Source: Teichococcus wenyumeiae
GTDB lineage: Bacteria > Pseudomonadota > Alphaproteobacteria > Acetobacterales > Acetobacteraceae
Direction: 5' to 3'
Assembly (NCBI RefSeq): GCF_003696345.1
Contig: NZ_RFLX01000008.1
Coordinates: 148,839 to 212,838 of the forward strand
DNA length: 64,000 nucleotides
Part shown: positions 63,919 to 64,000 of the stretch, piece after piece
Layout of the letters: each line of letters starts with the position of its first letter
Position numbering within the stretch: the first letter of the stretch is position 1
The notes under the pieces: generated by a model
What the model was told of the DNA's origin: nothing
The model's input: the letters and a program-made list of their open reading frames with translations, nothing else
Database searches by the model: none
Position numbers and translations under genes: made by a program

Positions 63919-64000
63919 TTACGCGCTGATTTCGGCGACGACGCCGGCGCCGACGGTGCGGCCGCCTTCGCGGATGGCGAAGCGCAGGCCCTGGTCCATG
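63919..64000 (-). CDS. tuf: Elongation factor Tu, C-terminal end only
   Basis: Reading the minus strand from the window edge gives [26 protein letters not shown] and a TAA stop at 63919-63921, the unmistakable C-terminus of EF-Tu. The rest lies beyond base 64000. It is the first visible gene of the ribosomal cluster, as in many bacteria (fusA-tuf-rpsJ). Confidence 0.95.
   Translation of the reverse strand, partial: MDQGLRFAIREGGRTVGAGVVAEISA

Overview
This window comes from a GC-rich alphaproteobacterium, most likely an acetic-acid-bacteria relative of the Roseomonas type (Acetobacteraceae). That is an inference from base composition, the alphaproteobacterial order of the ribosomal operon (rplO-secY-adk-rpsM-rpsK-rpoA-rplQ), an HWE-type histidine kinase, Bug-type binding proteins and an ornithine decarboxylase with a long RNA leader. 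I see no insertion sequence, phage gene, CRISPR array, tRNA or rRNA. The window reads as ordinary core chromosome.

Layout. Bases 1-2824 hold the 3' end of a polysaccharide export gene, a small unknown gene and serA, which has an unusually structured upstream region. Bases 2825-3078 are a gene-free convergent gap packed with short-loop hairpins. Next come cydDC (minus), a polysaccharide deacetylase, a small lipoprotein and xdhAB (plus, 6.5-11.3 kb). A response regulator, a multi-PAS HWE kinase, an orphan Bug binding protein, a small membrane protein and lepA follow on the minus strand (11.3-18.3 kb). Bases 18.5-22.6 kb carry a secreted Arg-rich coiled-coil protein, an RraA-family gene, a stand-alone McrB-N-like protein, a Sel1 protein, a vWA protein and an ExoD-like protein. 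Bases 22.6-25.9 kb carry a cobalamin adenosyltransferase, a TonB-like protein, a cation efflux protein and a manganese catalase. B12-dependent metH lies at 26-29.5 kb behind an ArsR-methyltransferase regulator with a perfect palindromic operator. Bases 30.9-40.4 kb are accessory metabolism: an orphan peptide-type binding protein with an amidohydrolase, an SMP-30-like lactonase, an acetyltransferase, a phytase-like esterase, and an EmrAB-type efflux pair with a divergent TetR regulator and two operator copies. Bases 40.4-48.2 kb hold ornithine decarboxylase with a 359-base leader, an Lrp/AsnC regulator and a complete five-gene Dpp/Opp-type ABC transporter. A glutathione transferase and NAD kinase follow. 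The last 14 kb (49.9-64.0 kb, minus) are the tuf-S10-spc-alpha ribosomal protein cluster.

Genes that work together. The regulator, metH and the nearby adenosyltransferase all belong to methionine/B12 metabolism. The decarboxylase, Lrp regulator and peptide transporter form a plausible amino-acid or polyamine module. The TetR regulator and EmrAB pair are a self-contained drug efflux unit. The ribosomal cluster is canonical, with secretion (secY), nucleotide (adk) and transcription (rpoA) genes embedded.

The most interesting non-coding signals are: the decarboxylase leader (a 13-base direct repeat competing for one partner, plus an upstream reading frame with an Arg-Arg-Ser-Thr-His segment like the SpeFL arrest peptide); the 22-bp palindrome at the metH regulator; mutually exclusive helices before serA; and the hairpin cluster after serA. 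Starts were set by reading frame, Shine-Dalgarno context and family length; several automatic long starts were shortened.
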